Below are positions 50,994 through 59,445 of a stretch of 64,000 nt of DNA, one piece after another (within the stretch, counting starts at the first letter, position 1; every line of letters starts with the position of its first letter). Both the position numbers and the translations under genes were made by a program. Source of the stretch: Terrimesophilobacter mesophilus (GTDB taxonomy: Bacteria > Actinomycetota > Actinomycetes > Actinomycetales > Microbacteriaceae); NCBI RefSeq assembly GCF_014200375.1, contig NZ_JACHBP010000001.1:1488001-1552000 (forward strand). Reading direction: 5' to 3'. Below the pieces are notes generated by a model. It made no database searches and was not told the DNA's origin. It saw only the letters and a list, made by a program, of their open reading frames with translations.

Positions 50994-52223
50994 ATGTCGA
51001 ACGCGCAGGTGGAGCGTCGTTCGCGTACTGCATGGTGGCGCAACCGCATCCTGGTGACGCTCGCCCTGCTCAGCATGGTGTTCACCGGCACGGTGGCATC
51101 GCCCGTCGCCGACACGGCCTGGGCGGCGGACTACCCGAGCTGGGGCGACGTGCTCGCCGCACGCCACAACGTCGCCAAGAAGAAGGCGGAGATCGCGAGG
51201 ATCGAGAAGCTCCTCAAGCAACTCGACGCCAACCAGAAGGCCACCGAGGCGGATGCGATCGAGAAGGGCACCCTGTTCGCGAAAGCGCAGGATGCCTTCG
51301 ACGAGCAGGACTACAAGACCCAGCAGTACCAGGCGCAGGCGGATGCCGCGCAGCTGAAGGCCGACGACTCGAAGAAGCGGGCCGGCCAGATGGCCGCGCG
51401 ACTCGCACGCACGGGCGGCGAGGACTTCAGCGCGACCCTGTTCTTCAACGGGGACAACGCGAAGGACCTCCTCGCCCAGTTGGGAATGGCGACGAAGATC
51501 TCCGAACAGTCCAAGGGGCTGTACGACCGCGCAACGCAGGACCAGAACACGGCACAGTCGCTCACCGACCAGGCGAATGTCGCCAAGGATGCGCTTGAGG
51601 TGCTGCGGGATGCCGCCCAGAAGGCGCAGGTCGCGGCGCAGAAGGCGGCGGATGCGGCCGCAGCGGCCCTGCAGGAGCAGCAGGCCAACAACGCGACGCT
51701 GCAGGCTCAGCTGGCGACCCTGAAGACGGGCCAGCGGCACATCGAGGCGCAGTACGTCAAGGGCATCCAGGAGCAGTGGGGTGCCGGCGGCGGCGCGGTC
51801 GAGATCAGTTCGCAGGGGTGGGCGCGTCCGGCGTTCGGCCGCATCACGAGCGGCTTCGGTCCGCGAGTTCCCCCGTACCCCGGAGTGTCACCGTTCCACC
51901 GCGGCACAGATATCGGCGCGAGCTGCAACAGCCCGATCTATGCCGCCCACAGTGGCACCGTCACCTATGCCGGTTACTACGGGACCTACGGCAACTTCGT
52001 CCTCATCGACCACGGCGGCGGGATCGTCACCGGGTATGCGCACATTGTCAACGGCGGCACCAAGGTGCACTACGGCCAGGAAGTCGTCGTCGGGCAGGTG
52101 ATCGCGAAGGTCGGTATGACTGGCGCGGCGACCGGATGCCACCTCCACTTCGAGGTGCGGATCAACGGCACCGCGGTCGATGCGGTTCCGTTCATGGCCG
52201 CGCGAGGCATCCGGCTGGGCTGA
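50994..52223 (+). CDS. Secreted M23 (LytM) peptidase with coiled coil
   Basis: A 409-residue exported cell-wall endopeptidase or EnvC/NlpD-like activator. A Sec signal (RNRILVTLALLSMVFTGTVA, cleavage near TAWAAD) is followed by a long Lys/Ala/Gln-rich coiled coil (about residues 50-255) and an M23 domain (about 280-405). Zinc ligands are visible in FHRGTDIG and CHLHFEVRING, so the site looks active. GGGGA precedes ATG 50994; GTG 50973 is an alternative adding seven residues. It probably acts in septum splitting. Confidence 0.92.
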   Translation: MSNAQVERRSRTAWWRNRILVTLALLSMVFTGTVASPVADTAWAADYPSWGDVLAARHNVAKKKAEIARIEKLLKQLDANQKATEADAIEKGTLFAKAQDAFDEQDYKTQQYQAQADAAQLKADDSKKRAGQMAARLARTGGEDFSATLFFNGDNAKDLLAQLGMATKISEQSKGLYDRATQDQNTAQSLTDQANVAKDALEVLRDAAQKAQVAAQKAADAAAAALQEQQANNATLQAQLATLKTGQRHIEAQYVKGIQEQWGAGGGAVEISSQGWARPAFGRITSGFGPRVPPYPGVSPFHRGTDIGASCNSPIYAAHSGTVTYAGYYGTYGNFVLIDHGGGIVTGYAHIVNGGTKVHYGQEVVVGQVIAKVGMTGAATGCHLHFEVRINGTAVDAVPFMAARGIRLG

Positions 52224-52230
52224 TCGCGCT

Positions 52231-52246
52231 ACCGCTGGAGAGCGGT
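52231..52246. terminator. Short hairpin between convergent M23 and ppa genes
   Basis: ACCGCT-GGAG-AGCGGT forms a 6-bp stem and tetraloop 8 nt after the M23 stop and 8 nt before the ppa stop. It lacks a long T tract, so terminator activity in either direction is plausible but not certain. Confidence 0.4.
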
Positions 52247-52253
52247 GGGGAGT

Positions 52254-52742
52254 TTAACCCTCGACCTTGCGCTTCTCCAGGCCCGCGAGGACGATCGCCT
52301 CGGCCTCGGCGACATCCCCCCAGCCTTCGGTCTTGACCCACTTGCCCGGTTCGAGGTCCTTGTAGTGCTCGAAGAAGTGCTCGATCTCTTTGCGGGTGAA
52401 CTCGGGGATGTCGGTGACGTCCTGGATGTGGTCCCAGCGCGGATCCTTGGCGGGTACAGCGATGACTTTCGCGTCGGAGCCGGCGTCATCCGTCATGTTG
52501 AACACGCCGACCGGGCGCACCGAGAGGCCGACGCCGGGGAAGAGCGGGTACTCGAGTAGTACGAGCACGTCGACGGGGTCGCCGTCGAGGCCGAGCGTGT
52601 TCTCGAAGAAGCCGTAGTCGGCGGGGTAGACGAAGCTCGTGTAGAGCACCCGGTCGAGGAACACGCGGCCGGTCTCATGGTCGACTTCGTATTTGTTGCG
52701 GCTCCCGCGCGGGATTTCGATGATGGCGTCGTAGTAGGCCAT
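52254..52742 (-). CDS. ppa: Inorganic pyrophosphatase
   Basis: A 162-residue soluble family I pyrophosphatase hydrolysing PPi to two phosphates, magnesium-dependent and cytoplasmic. The signature [10 protein letters not shown], the substrate lysine/arginine segment [11 protein letters not shown] and YPADYGF are all present. Length is typical of bacterial hexameric enzymes. AAAGGAC precedes ATG 52742. It diverges from tilS over only 43 bp with a shared palindromic -10. Confidence 0.97.
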   Translation of the reverse strand: MAYYDAIIEIPRGSRNKYEVDHETGRVFLDRVLYTSFVYPADYGFFENTLGLDGDPVDVLVLLEYPLFPGVGLSVRPVGVFNMTDDAGSDAKVIAVPAKDPRWDHIQDVTDIPEFTRKEIEHFFEHYKDLEPGKWVKTEGWGDVAEAEAIVLAGLEKRKVEG

Positions 52743-52773
52743 GGTGGGGGTCCTTTCGAGCGGGTTGCTGGAA

Positions 52774-52781
52774 TAACGTTA
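52774..52781. promoter_or_regulatory. Shared palindromic -10 of ppa and tilS
   Basis: TAACGTTA is read as TAACGT on both strands. On the plus strand TAACGT (52774-52779) is 6 nt before the tilS ATG (leaderless); on the minus strand it can serve ppa with a leader of about 28 nt. Firing of the two promoters would be mutually exclusive. Confidence 0.5.
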
Positions 52782-52785
52782 CTGG

Positions 52786-54042
52786 ATGACCACACGTCCG
52801 AGATTGTCGCCAGCCATCGCGGATGTGCGCCGTGCTGTGCGTGGGGCGCTCGCCGTGCTCGGCCAGGCCGGCGAGGGCGCGGGTATCGCGGGGGCGGGAC
52901 CAAGCTCGTCGCGAATGCACCCGGCTGCGACGAATGCGCCCGTTCGTCGGGGGGCAATCGCCGCGGGCGGGCGCAAAAGTGGTGGTGTCGGCGCTGCGGA
53001 TGTGCTGGTCGCGCTGAGCGGCGGACCGGACTCCCTCGCGCTCGCGGCCGCCACCGCGTTCGAGGCGTCGCGGGCCGGACTCCACGCCGGTGCGGTCGTC
53101 GTCGACCACGGGTTGCAGGCAGGATCGGCGGATGTCGCGGCTCGGGCGGCGGAGCGGGCACGCGAGCTGGGGCTCGACCCGGTCGTGGTGCGACGCGTCG
53201 AGGTCGGCACAGACGGTGGCCCGGAGGCGGCCGCGCGGGAGGCGCGGTACGCCGCGCTCGCCGAGGCCGCGGCGGAGCTGGGCGCATCCGCTGTGCTGCT
53301 CGGCCACACGCTCGACGACCAGGCCGAGACGGTGCTGCTGGGGCTCGCCCGAGGGAGCGGTGCCGCGAGCCTGAGCGGGATGGCGCCAGTGAGTTGGCCG
53401 GACCGGGACGGGTATCTGCGCCCGGACGTCGCGAATGCGCCCGCGCGTCCGGGGGCAAACGCCGCGTCCGGGCGCGATCGTGAGGGAGGGGGGTCCGCGA
53501 CGGCACCGGATGCGCGGTTCGCGTACCTGCGCCCGCTCCTCGGCATCCGCCGCGCGACGACCCTGCAGTTCTGCGTCGACTCGGGCCTCGAGCCGTGGCA
53601 TGACCCGCAGAACGCAGATCCGACGTTCGCGCGGGTGCGGGTGCGAGAGACGATCCTCCCGATGCTCGAGGCGGAGCTCGGCCCCGGCATCGCCGAGGCG
53701 CTCGCCCGCACGGCCGAGCAGGCGCGCGAAGATTCAGAGGCCCTCGACCACTTCGCCGACGAGCAGGCCGAGGAGCTCGCCGAGCACGCTGAGGCCGGCC
53801 TCTCGCTGAGCGTCAAGGGTTTGGAGCACAACCCGGCGGCGCTGAGGCAGCGCATCATCCGGTTGGCGGTCGCATCCGAGTTCGGGGTGTCGTTGAGCCG
53901 CGCGCAGACGCTCGAGGTGGCGAGGCTCGTGACGGACTGGCACGGGCAGGGCGAGCTGCATCTGCCGGGCATTAGAGTGGTGAGACAGGGTGGCCTGATC
54001 GTGTTCTCCGCTGCGGAGGGCGGCGCGCAGGCCCGCGGGTGA
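52786..54042 (+). CDS. tilS: tRNA(Ile)-lysidine synthase with repeat-derived insertions
   Basis: A 418-residue PP-loop ATPase that converts C34 of tRNA-Ile2 to lysidine, essential for AUA decoding. The PP motif [12 protein letters not shown] (residues about 74-85), VVDHGLQ and [20 protein letters not shown] are intact. Two low-complexity inserts interrupt it: about residues 30-70, before the PP loop, and about 213-240, just before the RPLL segment. Each carries the related peptide NAPxRxGAxAAxGR encoded by a 44-bp DNA repeat. TAACGT precedes ATG by 6 nt. The following hpt gene is in the usual tilS-hpt order. Confidence 0.93.
   Translation: MTTRPRLSPAIADVRRAVRGALAVLGQAGEGAGIAGAGPSSSRMHPAATNAPVRRGAIAAGGRKSGGVGAADVLVALSGGPDSLALAAATAFEASRAGLHAGAVVVDHGLQAGSADVAARAAERARELGLDPVVVRRVEVGTDGGPEAAAREARYAALAEAAAELGASAVLLGHTLDDQAETVLLGLARGSGAASLSGMAPVSWPDRDGYLRPDVANAPARPGANAASGRDREGGGSATAPDARFAYLRPLLGIRRATTLQFCVDSGLEPWHDPQNADPTFARVRVRETILPMLEAELGPGIAEALARTAEQAREDSEALDHFADEQAEELAEHAEAGLSLSVKGLEHNPAALRQRIIRLAVASEFGVSLSRAQTLEVARLVTDWHGQGELHLPGIRVVRQGGLIVFSAAEGGAQARG
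52931..52974. repeat. 44-bp repeat inside tilS, copy A
   Basis: This copy begins CGAATGCGCCCG and is identical to copy B (53432-53475) at 38 of 44 positions. Both are in the same reading frame. A shorter relative (GCGAATGCACCCG, 52911-52923) lies just upstream, giving a nested pattern. Confidence 0.8.
53432..53475. repeat. 44-bp repeat inside tilS, copy B
   Basis: Second copy of the element at 52931-52974, 501 bp downstream. It is translated as [15 protein letters not shown], against [15 protein letters not shown] in copy A, and sits in a loop between conserved TilS blocks. Confidence 0.8.
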
Positions 54043-54065
54043 TCGAGCGAAGGAACACCACGGGC

Positions 54066-54617
54066 ATGAAACTGGACGATGTCGCCGATGACCTCGAAGA
54101 GATCCTCCTCACCGAGGACGCCATCCATGTACGCATCGCCGAGCTGAGCCGCCAGGTCGAGAAGGATTACGCGGGCGAGCCGCTGCTGCTCGTGGGCGTG
54201 CTGAAGGGCGCCGTCATGGTCATGGCGGACCTGGCGCGCGAGCTCAAGCTGCCGATCAACATGGACTGGATGGCGGTGTCGAGCTACGGCTCTGGCACGC
54301 AGTCATCCGGGGTCGTTCGCATCCTCAAGGACCTCGACACCGATCTCACCGGCCGCCGCGTGCTCATCGTGGAGGACATCATCGACTCCGGCCTGACCCT
54401 GTCGTGGCTGCTGGCGAACCTGCAGAGCCGCGGGGCGGCATCCGTCGACATCCTGGCGCTGCTGCGCAAGCCGGATGCCGCGAAGGTCGACGTGCCGGTG
54501 CGGTACGTGGGCTTCGACATCCCGAACAAGTTCGTGGTCGGCTACGGCCTCGATTACGCGGAGCGCTACCGCAACCTGCGCGGTGTCGGCGTGCTCGCAC
54601 CGCACGTGTATCAGTAG
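54066..54617 (+). CDS. hpt: Hypoxanthine phosphoribosyltransferase
   Basis: A 183-residue purine-salvage enzyme making IMP or GMP from hypoxanthine or guanine and PRPP. The PRPP-binding motif [17 protein letters not shown], the catalytic-loop segment AVSSYGSGT and the base-binding [19 protein letters not shown] are typical. GAAGGA lies 11 nt before ATG 54066; a GTG at 54039 overlapping the tilS stop is an alternative adding nine residues. tilS-hpt cotranscription (often followed by ftsH) is conserved, but here ftsH is absent and a tetR gene converges instead. Confidence 0.95.
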   Translation: MKLDDVADDLEEILLTEDAIHVRIAELSRQVEKDYAGEPLLLVGVLKGAVMVMADLARELKLPINMDWMAVSSYGSGTQSSGVVRILKDLDTDLTGRRVLIVEDIIDSGLTLSWLLANLQSRGAASVDILALLRKPDAAKVDVPVRYVGFDIPNKFVVGYGLDYAERYRNLRGVGVLAPHVYQ

Positions 54618-54632
54618 GGGTAGCGCCCCTAC
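54614..54632. terminator. Hairpin between convergent hpt and tetR genes
   Basis: GTAGGGG-TAGCG-CCCCTAC gives a 7-bp stem and 5-nt loop spanning the hpt stop and the end of the convergent tetR gene. Position suits a bidirectional terminator, though no T run follows on the plus strand. Confidence 0.45.
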
Positions 54633-55291
54633 CCCACTTCATTCAGCCGCACCATAGCCTCGTACAACTGCTCGTCCGTCATCGGTGGCTCGGGAATCGG
54701 GTGTGCCCGCTCGGCACGGTACGCGTCGAGCATGAGGTGCAGGTTCCGCCGCCAGGCATCCGGAGCTGCGGTGCGGGTGGCGTCCATGATCCGGCCGTTG
54801 GACCAGATCAGGTTGACGATGTCGGCCTGGGTGATGTCGGGGCGGGCACGGCCGGCATCCTGCGCCCGGGTGAGCACGGTCTCGATCTGTTGACACATCT
54901 CGTCGTGGATGCGCTCGGTGTTCGCGTTGCCGGGGAAGCGGCGGGAGAGGAAGTCGTTGAAGCCGCGGTCGCCTGCCTGCATGCGGAACAGGTGCTCGAG
55001 GTAGGCGGCGAAGCCATTCCACGGGTCGGCCACGGCCAGCGCGGTGGTGGCGCCGTCGAGGAACTCCTCGAGGCGGGGCGTGAAGGCGGCCAGGAGCAAG
55101 TCGAGGCGGGTCGGGAAGTGGCGGTACAGGGTGCCGATGGCCACGCCGGCGTCGCGGGCGATCTTCTCGAGGGATGCGTTCACGCCCTGGGCGGCGAATT
55201 CGCGCTGCGCTGAGGCGATGAGTTTGTTGCGGCGTTCCTGGGCGTCGCGGCGCAGGGGGCGTCGCTGGTGCTGGATGGCGGGCACACTCAC
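54629..55291 (-). CDS. TetR/AcrR-family regulator
   Basis: A 220-residue TetR repressor. The HTH occupies residues about 15-60 (RRNKLIASAQREFAAQGVNA, then IARDAGVAIGTLYRHFPTR), followed by a helical ligand domain ending PPMTDEQLYEAMVRLNEVG. It diverges from a dinucleotide-binding oxidoreductase gene across about 150 bp with three copies of a GAGG-N4-CCTC dyad, its presumed operators. The start is uncertain: GTG 55291 (SVPAIQHQRR) or ATG 55315. Confidence 0.88.
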   Translation of the reverse strand: MSVPAIQHQRRPLRRDAQERRNKLIASAQREFAAQGVNASLEKIARDAGVAIGTLYRHFPTRLDLLLAAFTPRLEEFLDGATTALAVADPWNGFAAYLEHLFRMQAGDRGFNDFLSRRFPGNANTERIHDEMCQQIETVLTRAQDAGRARPDITQADIVNLIWSNGRIMDATRTAAPDAWRRNLHLMLDAYRAERAHPIPEPPMTDEQLYEAMVRLNEVG

Positions 55292-55321
55292 CCGCCCACG
55301 GTACCAAGTTTTCACGAAACT

Positions 55322-55392
55322 GAGGCAACCCTCCGGAATAAAGTGAGGGATACCTCCGTTGTGTTGGAGATCAGTGACCGGAGGGCTGCCTC
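55322..55392. promoter_or_regulatory. Three TetR operators, GAGG-N4-CCTC
   Basis: GAGGCAACCCTC (55322-55333), GAGGGATACCTC (55345-55356) and GAGGGCTGCCTC (55381-55392) share flanking TGAGG and CCTCCG bases; the third is in the opposite orientation. They lie between the divergent tetR and oxidoreductase genes. A separate 12-bp inverted repeat (55353-55364 with 55417-55428) includes the Shine-Dalgarno bases of the oxidoreductase gene. Confidence 0.7.
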
Positions 55393-55438
55393 ACCTTGGC
55401 GTTCCCGTCGGCCGACACACAACGGAGGAGCACACATC

Positions 55439-56056
55439 ATGAGTACCATCAGCATCATCGGCGCGGGCAACATGGCGGCCGCGATCGGCACCCGCGCGGC
55501 CCAGCACGGCTACAAGGTCGAGTTCATGAGCCGTGATGCCGTCAAGGCGGAGGCGCTGGCCAGGCAGGTCGGCGGTGCGGCCACGGTGGGCGAGTTCGGG
55601 GCGAGGCCGGCGGGTGACATCGTGATCGTGGCGGTTCTGTACGCCAGCGCGGTGGACGTGGTCAAGCGTTTCGGCGACGCGCTGGAGGGCAAGATCCTCG
55701 TCGACATCACGAACCCGTTCAATGCCGACGGTAGCGGGCTCGTGACCTCCGCGGGCGATTCGGTGACCGAGCAGCTGGCTGCGGTTGCCCCGGCGAGTGC
55801 CCACGTTGTGAAGGCGTTCAACATGCTCTTTCGGGGTGTCGTCGCGGACGGCAAGCCGGTGGATGTGTTCTTCGCCGGTAGCAGCGCCGAGGCGAGAGGT
55901 CGTGTCGCGACGTTCCTGGAGAGCCTGGACATGCGGCCGGTCGACGCGGGCGGGATCGAGTTGGCTCACGCGCTGGAGTGGGCGGGCCTCCTCCTGGTGG
56001 GACTGGCGCGCAATGGCTCAGGGTTCGATCTGGCCCTGAGCGCCGCGGTGCGCTGA
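55439..56056 (+). CDS. NADPH-dependent F420 reductase-like dinucleotide-binding protein
   Basis: A 205-residue Rossmann protein: ISIIGAGNMAAAIGTRAAQH at the N-terminus, VAVLYASAVDVVKRFG, VDITNPFNADG and HVVKAFNML match the NAD(P)-binding/F420 oxidoreductase family. It may transfer hydride between NADPH and F420 or act on a small aldehyde or ketone; the substrate is not determined. GGAGGAG precedes ATG 55439. It is divergently transcribed from the TetR gene and probably repressed by it. Confidence 0.88.
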   Translation: MSTISIIGAGNMAAAIGTRAAQHGYKVEFMSRDAVKAEALARQVGGAATVGEFGARPAGDIVIVAVLYASAVDVVKRFGDALEGKILVDITNPFNADGSGLVTSAGDSVTEQLAAVAPASAHVVKAFNMLFRGVVADGKPVDVFFAGSSAEARGRVATFLESLDMRPVDAGGIELAHALEWAGLLLVGLARNGSGFDLALSAAVR

Positions 56057-56065
56057 GGCGGGTTT

Positions 56066-56094
56066 CGATGGCGGCGTATCGGCGACCGCCATCG
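56066..56094 (+). terminator. Hairpin after the F420 reductase-like gene
   Basis: CGATGGCGG (56066-56074) and CCGCCATCG (56086-56094) form a 9-bp stem with an 11-nt loop starting 10 nt after the stop codon. There is no T tract, so it is a probable but weak terminator. Confidence 0.5.
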
Positions 56095-56118
56095 GGCCGC
56101 CGGTCTACACTCCCCTTC

Positions 56119-56559
56119 ATGACAATCCAACGCATGGACAACGTCGCCATCGTCGTCGATGACCTGGATGCGGCGGTCGCCTTCTTCACCGAGCTCGGCA
56201 TGGAGCTTGAGGGCAGTGCCGAGATCGAGGGCCCCTGGGCGGACCAGACCGTCGGCCTGGAGGGCGTCGTGAGCGAGATCGCGATGATGAGAATTCCGGA
56301 TGCCCCCGGCCGGCTTGAGCTGAGCGTCTACCGTCACCCTGCGGTCATCACGCCCGAGCCGTGGCCGATCCCGTCGAACACACTCGGCCTGCACCGCGTC
56401 ACGTTCGCCGTCGATGACATCGATGACACCCTCGCCCGTTTGCGCCCGCATGGCGCCGAAGTCCTCGGAGAGGTGGCGCAGTACGAGAACATCTACCGGC
56501 TCTGCTACCTCCGCGGGCCGGCGGGCATCATCCTCGCGCTGGCCGAGGAGCTCGGGTGA
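56119..56559 (+). CDS. VOC-family (glyoxalase/dioxygenase-fold) protein
   Basis: A 146-residue protein of two beta-alpha-beta3 modules (RMDNVAIVVDDLDAAVAFFT; LGLHRVTFAVDDIDDTLARL), ending YLRGPAGIILALAEELG. VOC proteins include glyoxalase I, ring-cleaving dioxygenases and drug-binding resistance proteins; activity cannot be assigned. A TACACT -10 (56106-56111) is 7 nt before ATG 56119, so the mRNA is probably leaderless. Confidence 0.9.
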   Translation: MTIQRMDNVAIVVDDLDAAVAFFTELGMELEGSAEIEGPWADQTVGLEGVVSEIAMMRIPDAPGRLELSVYRHPAVITPEPWPIPSNTLGLHRVTFAVDDIDDTLARLRPHGAEVLGEVAQYENIYRLCYLRGPAGIILALAEELG

Positions 56560-56582
56560 CCCGCCTCCGCTCCCGACTCAAC

Positions 56583-56617
56583 GGTTGAGTAGCCGCCGCA
56601 GGCGGCGTATCGAAACC
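56583..56617. repeat. Extragenic palindromic repeat
   Basis: The segment runs from GGTTGAGTAGCC through the stem GCCGCC-GCA-GGCGGC to TATCGAAACC. This TTGAGTAG...CGAAACC pattern resembles a dispersed intergenic repeat of Microbacteriaceae. A partial relative (GTTTCGATGGCGGCGTATC) lies at 56062-56080. It follows the VOC gene and may act in termination. Confidence 0.55.
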
Positions 56618-56719
56618 AAGCCCCAAGTGCCCCCAGATGACGGGCTACCCCAGCATCCCCCTGACTGGCAGGGTAGGTCCAGGAGATAGTTGACAGAGTG
56701 TCGAATCGAGGACTCACTC

Positions 56720-57367
56720 ATGACCAATGGTGATAGCTCGGCGGGAGCTTCAGCGCGCCGCGAGTACGACCGCCGAAAGGCGAAGGATGAGGCCAAGATC
56801 CGCGCGAGCTGGGGCAGGTTCGGCAACATCGCCGTTGCCCTGACGCCGGAGCGCACGAGTACGCGAGTGTGGAGCACGGGTGCCGACGGTGAGGCGCGCG
56901 TGGGGGCGCGGCTCGACAGTATCGCGTCGGACAGCATCCGCGTTCTGCATGATCGCCGCATCCCGCGCACCAAGGCGAACATTGACCACCTGGCGGTCAC
57001 CCCGTCGGGTGTGTGGGTGATCGACGCGAAGAAGTATTCAGGAGCCCCGAGCCTGAGGGTCGAGGGCGGGTTTCTGCGCCCGAGGGTCGAGAAGCTCATC
57101 GTGGGTGGGCGCGATAGGTCGAAGCTTGTCGATGGCGTGCTGTGGCAGATCGAGCGCGTGCGCGAGGTGGCGCCGGATGTGCCGGTGCGCGGCATCCTCT
57201 GCTTCGTCGAATCGGACTGGCCGCTTCTGGCTGGCCCGTTCCGCGTGAACGGCGTCGAGGTGCTCTGGCCGAAGAAGCTTGCGGGTCGGCTGAAGGAGTC
57301 TGCAGCCGGCCAGGTTGACGTGGCTGCGATGGCCGAGCTACTGGCGGCGCGGTTCCGCGCTGCGTAG
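56720..57367 (+). CDS. NERD-domain (nuclease-related) protein
   Basis: A 215-residue protein with a charged N-terminal helix (RREYDRRKAKDEAKIRASWG) and a NERD domain at about residues 55-160: ADGEARVGARLDSI, DSIRVLHDRRIPRTKANIDH, LAVTPSGVWVIDAKKYSGAP. The D...DAKKY pattern resembles the PD-(D/E)XK catalytic core, so DNA cleavage is conceivable. No other domain is attached. ATG 56720 was chosen over a TTG ten codons earlier. It converges on the helicase island and still has the high GC of the chromosome. Confidence 0.88.
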   Translation: MTNGDSSAGASARREYDRRKAKDEAKIRASWGRFGNIAVALTPERTSTRVWSTGADGEARVGARLDSIASDSIRVLHDRRIPRTKANIDHLAVTPSGVWVIDAKKYSGAPSLRVEGGFLRPRVEKLIVGGRDRSKLVDGVLWQIERVREVAPDVPVRGILCFVESDWPLLAGPFRVNGVEVLWPKKLAGRLKESAAGQVDVAAMAELLAARFRAA

Positions 57368-57520
57368 TCGTCAATGGCCTAGGCCCAGCGAGCTCTCAGA
57401 CATCGCTGGTGGGGACGATGGGTTTTAGTCCTCCGACTCATCCGCCAAGGCCTTTCAGCTGCAGGTCATTTCGCTGAGCACGCCGCCATCATTCACGTGC
57501 GTTCTGGCTCCTTCCTGTTA

Positions 57521-59419
57521 TCACGCAACCGCTTCCTCATCGTCATCCTCTGCGTAGCTCTCAACTTCGATGTCTGCAGATTCGGGGATGACGGTTTTGC
57601 CCGTGGCCCCCTCGATGAGCTTGACCAATTCTGCCTGGCGAGCCCTCATGAAGTTCTCGAAGTCATCCGCCCTGAGCAATTTCGGATCTATCAGGTGTGT
57701 TCGCAATCGGATGTCCATCCCCTCGTGCTGATCCGCGGGCGTGTCGACCTCGTCCGATTCGAGTTCAGCCAAGTAGGCGCTGGGAGCGGATCCTCCAATG
57801 ATGCGATTGGTCCTGGATGTCAGCGGAGTCTTATTGATGATGGAGTCATATACCTTGCTATCGATTCCCTGACTCTTACACCAGTCTTTGGGGAAGATGT
57901 GGTGAATATCGACGTTCTCATCGAAGAACACAGTATTGGTGAACGTTTGGTTCGTTCGGAAGTCTCTTGCCCCCACGTGCATCAGGAGGGCATTCACACC
58001 TTTGTACGCGGCAGACAGCCGCATCCTCATCGAACGAAGTCGATCGGCGCGAACCGTGGCGTCATGAACAGTGGCCGGCACTTCGCCGCCATCGACCCAT
58101 TTGAGAACATCTATGAAATCCTTAGCGACACGAGTTTCCGTGGAAGATCCATAGAGCTCACCGAACACGCCATTCCAGTACCACTCAGTGAGCTTTGCCA
58201 TGGTCTTTGGCAGCTCGGCTCGCGAACCAATCTCCGCAAGGATTGCGGCCAATGGAACAACCTGACTTTGGTAGGGAAGATCCTGAACTCTGAAAATTCC
58301 GTGATTGATGAGGAATTTGGCGGCTTCGTTGAAGCCGAGTTCTGCCTTGTCCTGATACTTCTTGTACGCCTCAAGTGGCAGGTTCAAGAGGGCCTGACGA
58401 TTGATGGAGACTTGGGGAAGTTCCTTTCCGGTCTTCCCGGATGCCTCCGCGAGTACGCGCATATCCCTGGTATGAAACAGGGAAACGACTTGGAGGAAGT
58501 CGGTATTGCCGACACCTGCAAGCACGCCCTCCTGAGCTGAGGGCAGCCGAAGATGGTCTTTCAGTCGTCGTTGGCGGCCCGGGGTTGATGTTGTTCCGTA
58601 CCAGTCCTTGCGAAGTTCATACCCGTCAGCCGCGTACATGGCAGTGATGAGTTCGAATGCATCCAAGGCTTTGCCGCCGGTGTTGACCTTTTCGAAAACG
58701 ACACATACTGCTTCTTTGCTCGTCGTCTTGTCCAATTCGATGACGGGAACAAGATAGCCCGTGACGTTTTGAATGATGAAGTCGTGAAACTCGCTTATAC
58801 GCGTGAATCGTTCCTCAAAGTCCGCCTGAGACATGAATCGATCAATGTACGCGCGCTGCCAGTCATGCCAGTTCAGAATCATCGATACTGGAAACATCAT
58901 GTTGTCGATTTCGAGATCCCTGGTTGAGAGATCCAGGTCAACTGTTCGCCCAAAGTCGGACGTGACTCTCTTGTCCTCTGGGACGGAAATAACGGCTTCG
59001 TCCCGATCAATCGTGGAGTCGAGAGCTTTCTCGATGTCGATGTAGAACCACCGAGCAACCTTCTGCCTGCGTGGCGTAACCGTATGAATGACTTCATTCC
59101 GAAGAAGGACTTGGTACAAAGAAGTAAGTCGTTGCTGCCCGTCCAGGAGCAGGACATCGGGCTTGATCTTCGGATCCGGCGGATTGGCCCCCTCGATCAT
59201 TCGCGGCTTGAACTCGACTGTACCTCCAGTAGCCAAAGTCATGACGGCGCCCACTGGGAACCCTCGAGACACCGAAGCGATGAGGCTCTTGATGCGCTCC
59301 TCGTCCCAAACCCAACTTCTTTGGAACTCAGGTAGTTGGAGTTGACCAGTGTGGCTGTCGTCAAGCAGCTTGGTCAGTTTCACCGATCCGGCTGTGAACA
59401 TCGATCCCGTTGTGCTCAA
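57521..59419 (-). CDS. DUF262/HNH protein (GmrSD/SspE-like)
   Basis: A 632-residue cytoplasmic protein. The N-terminal DUF262 (GmrSD_N) domain shows QLQLPEFQRSWVWDEERIKS (residues 27-46) and the ParB-like NTP motif LLLDGQQRLTSLYQ (91-104). The C-terminal part has an HNH-type element, HHIFP at about 506-510 with NKTPL and TNR following. GmrSD and SspE enzymes with this pairing restrict modified phage DNA or nick DNA on sensing modification. It is the third gene of the island operon, 26 bp behind the HelD-like gene, and its GC is below the chromosomal average. Confidence 0.88.
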   Translation of the reverse strand: MSTTGSMFTAGSVKLTKLLDDSHTGQLQLPEFQRSWVWDEERIKSLIASVSRGFPVGAVMTLATGGTVEFKPRMIEGANPPDPKIKPDVLLLDGQQRLTSLYQVLLRNEVIHTVTPRRQKVARWFYIDIEKALDSTIDRDEAVISVPEDKRVTSDFGRTVDLDLSTRDLEIDNMMFPVSMILNWHDWQRAYIDRFMSQADFEERFTRISEFHDFIIQNVTGYLVPVIELDKTTSKEAVCVVFEKVNTGGKALDAFELITAMYAADGYELRKDWYGTTSTPGRQRRLKDHLRLPSAQEGVLAGVGNTDFLQVVSLFHTRDMRVLAEASGKTGKELPQVSINRQALLNLPLEAYKKYQDKAELGFNEAAKFLINHGIFRVQDLPYQSQVVPLAAILAEIGSRAELPKTMAKLTEWYWNGVFGELYGSSTETRVAKDFIDVLKWVDGGEVPATVHDATVRADRLRSMRMRLSAAYKGVNALLMHVGARDFRTNQTFTNTVFFDENVDIHHIFPKDWCKSQGIDSKVYDSIINKTPLTSRTNRIIGGSAPSAYLAELESDEVDTPADQHEGMDIRLRTHLIDPKLLRADDFENFMRARQAELVKLIEGATGKTVIPESADIEVESYAEDDDEEAVA

Positions 59420-59445
59420 TTAGATTCTCCTTGAAATTGCGGTCA

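Noticed and set aside
57497..58540. 347-codon plus-strand frame over the DUF262 gene
   Set aside because: The opposite strand carries the DUF262/HNH motifs in an intact 632-codon gene; the plus frame has no recognisable domain.
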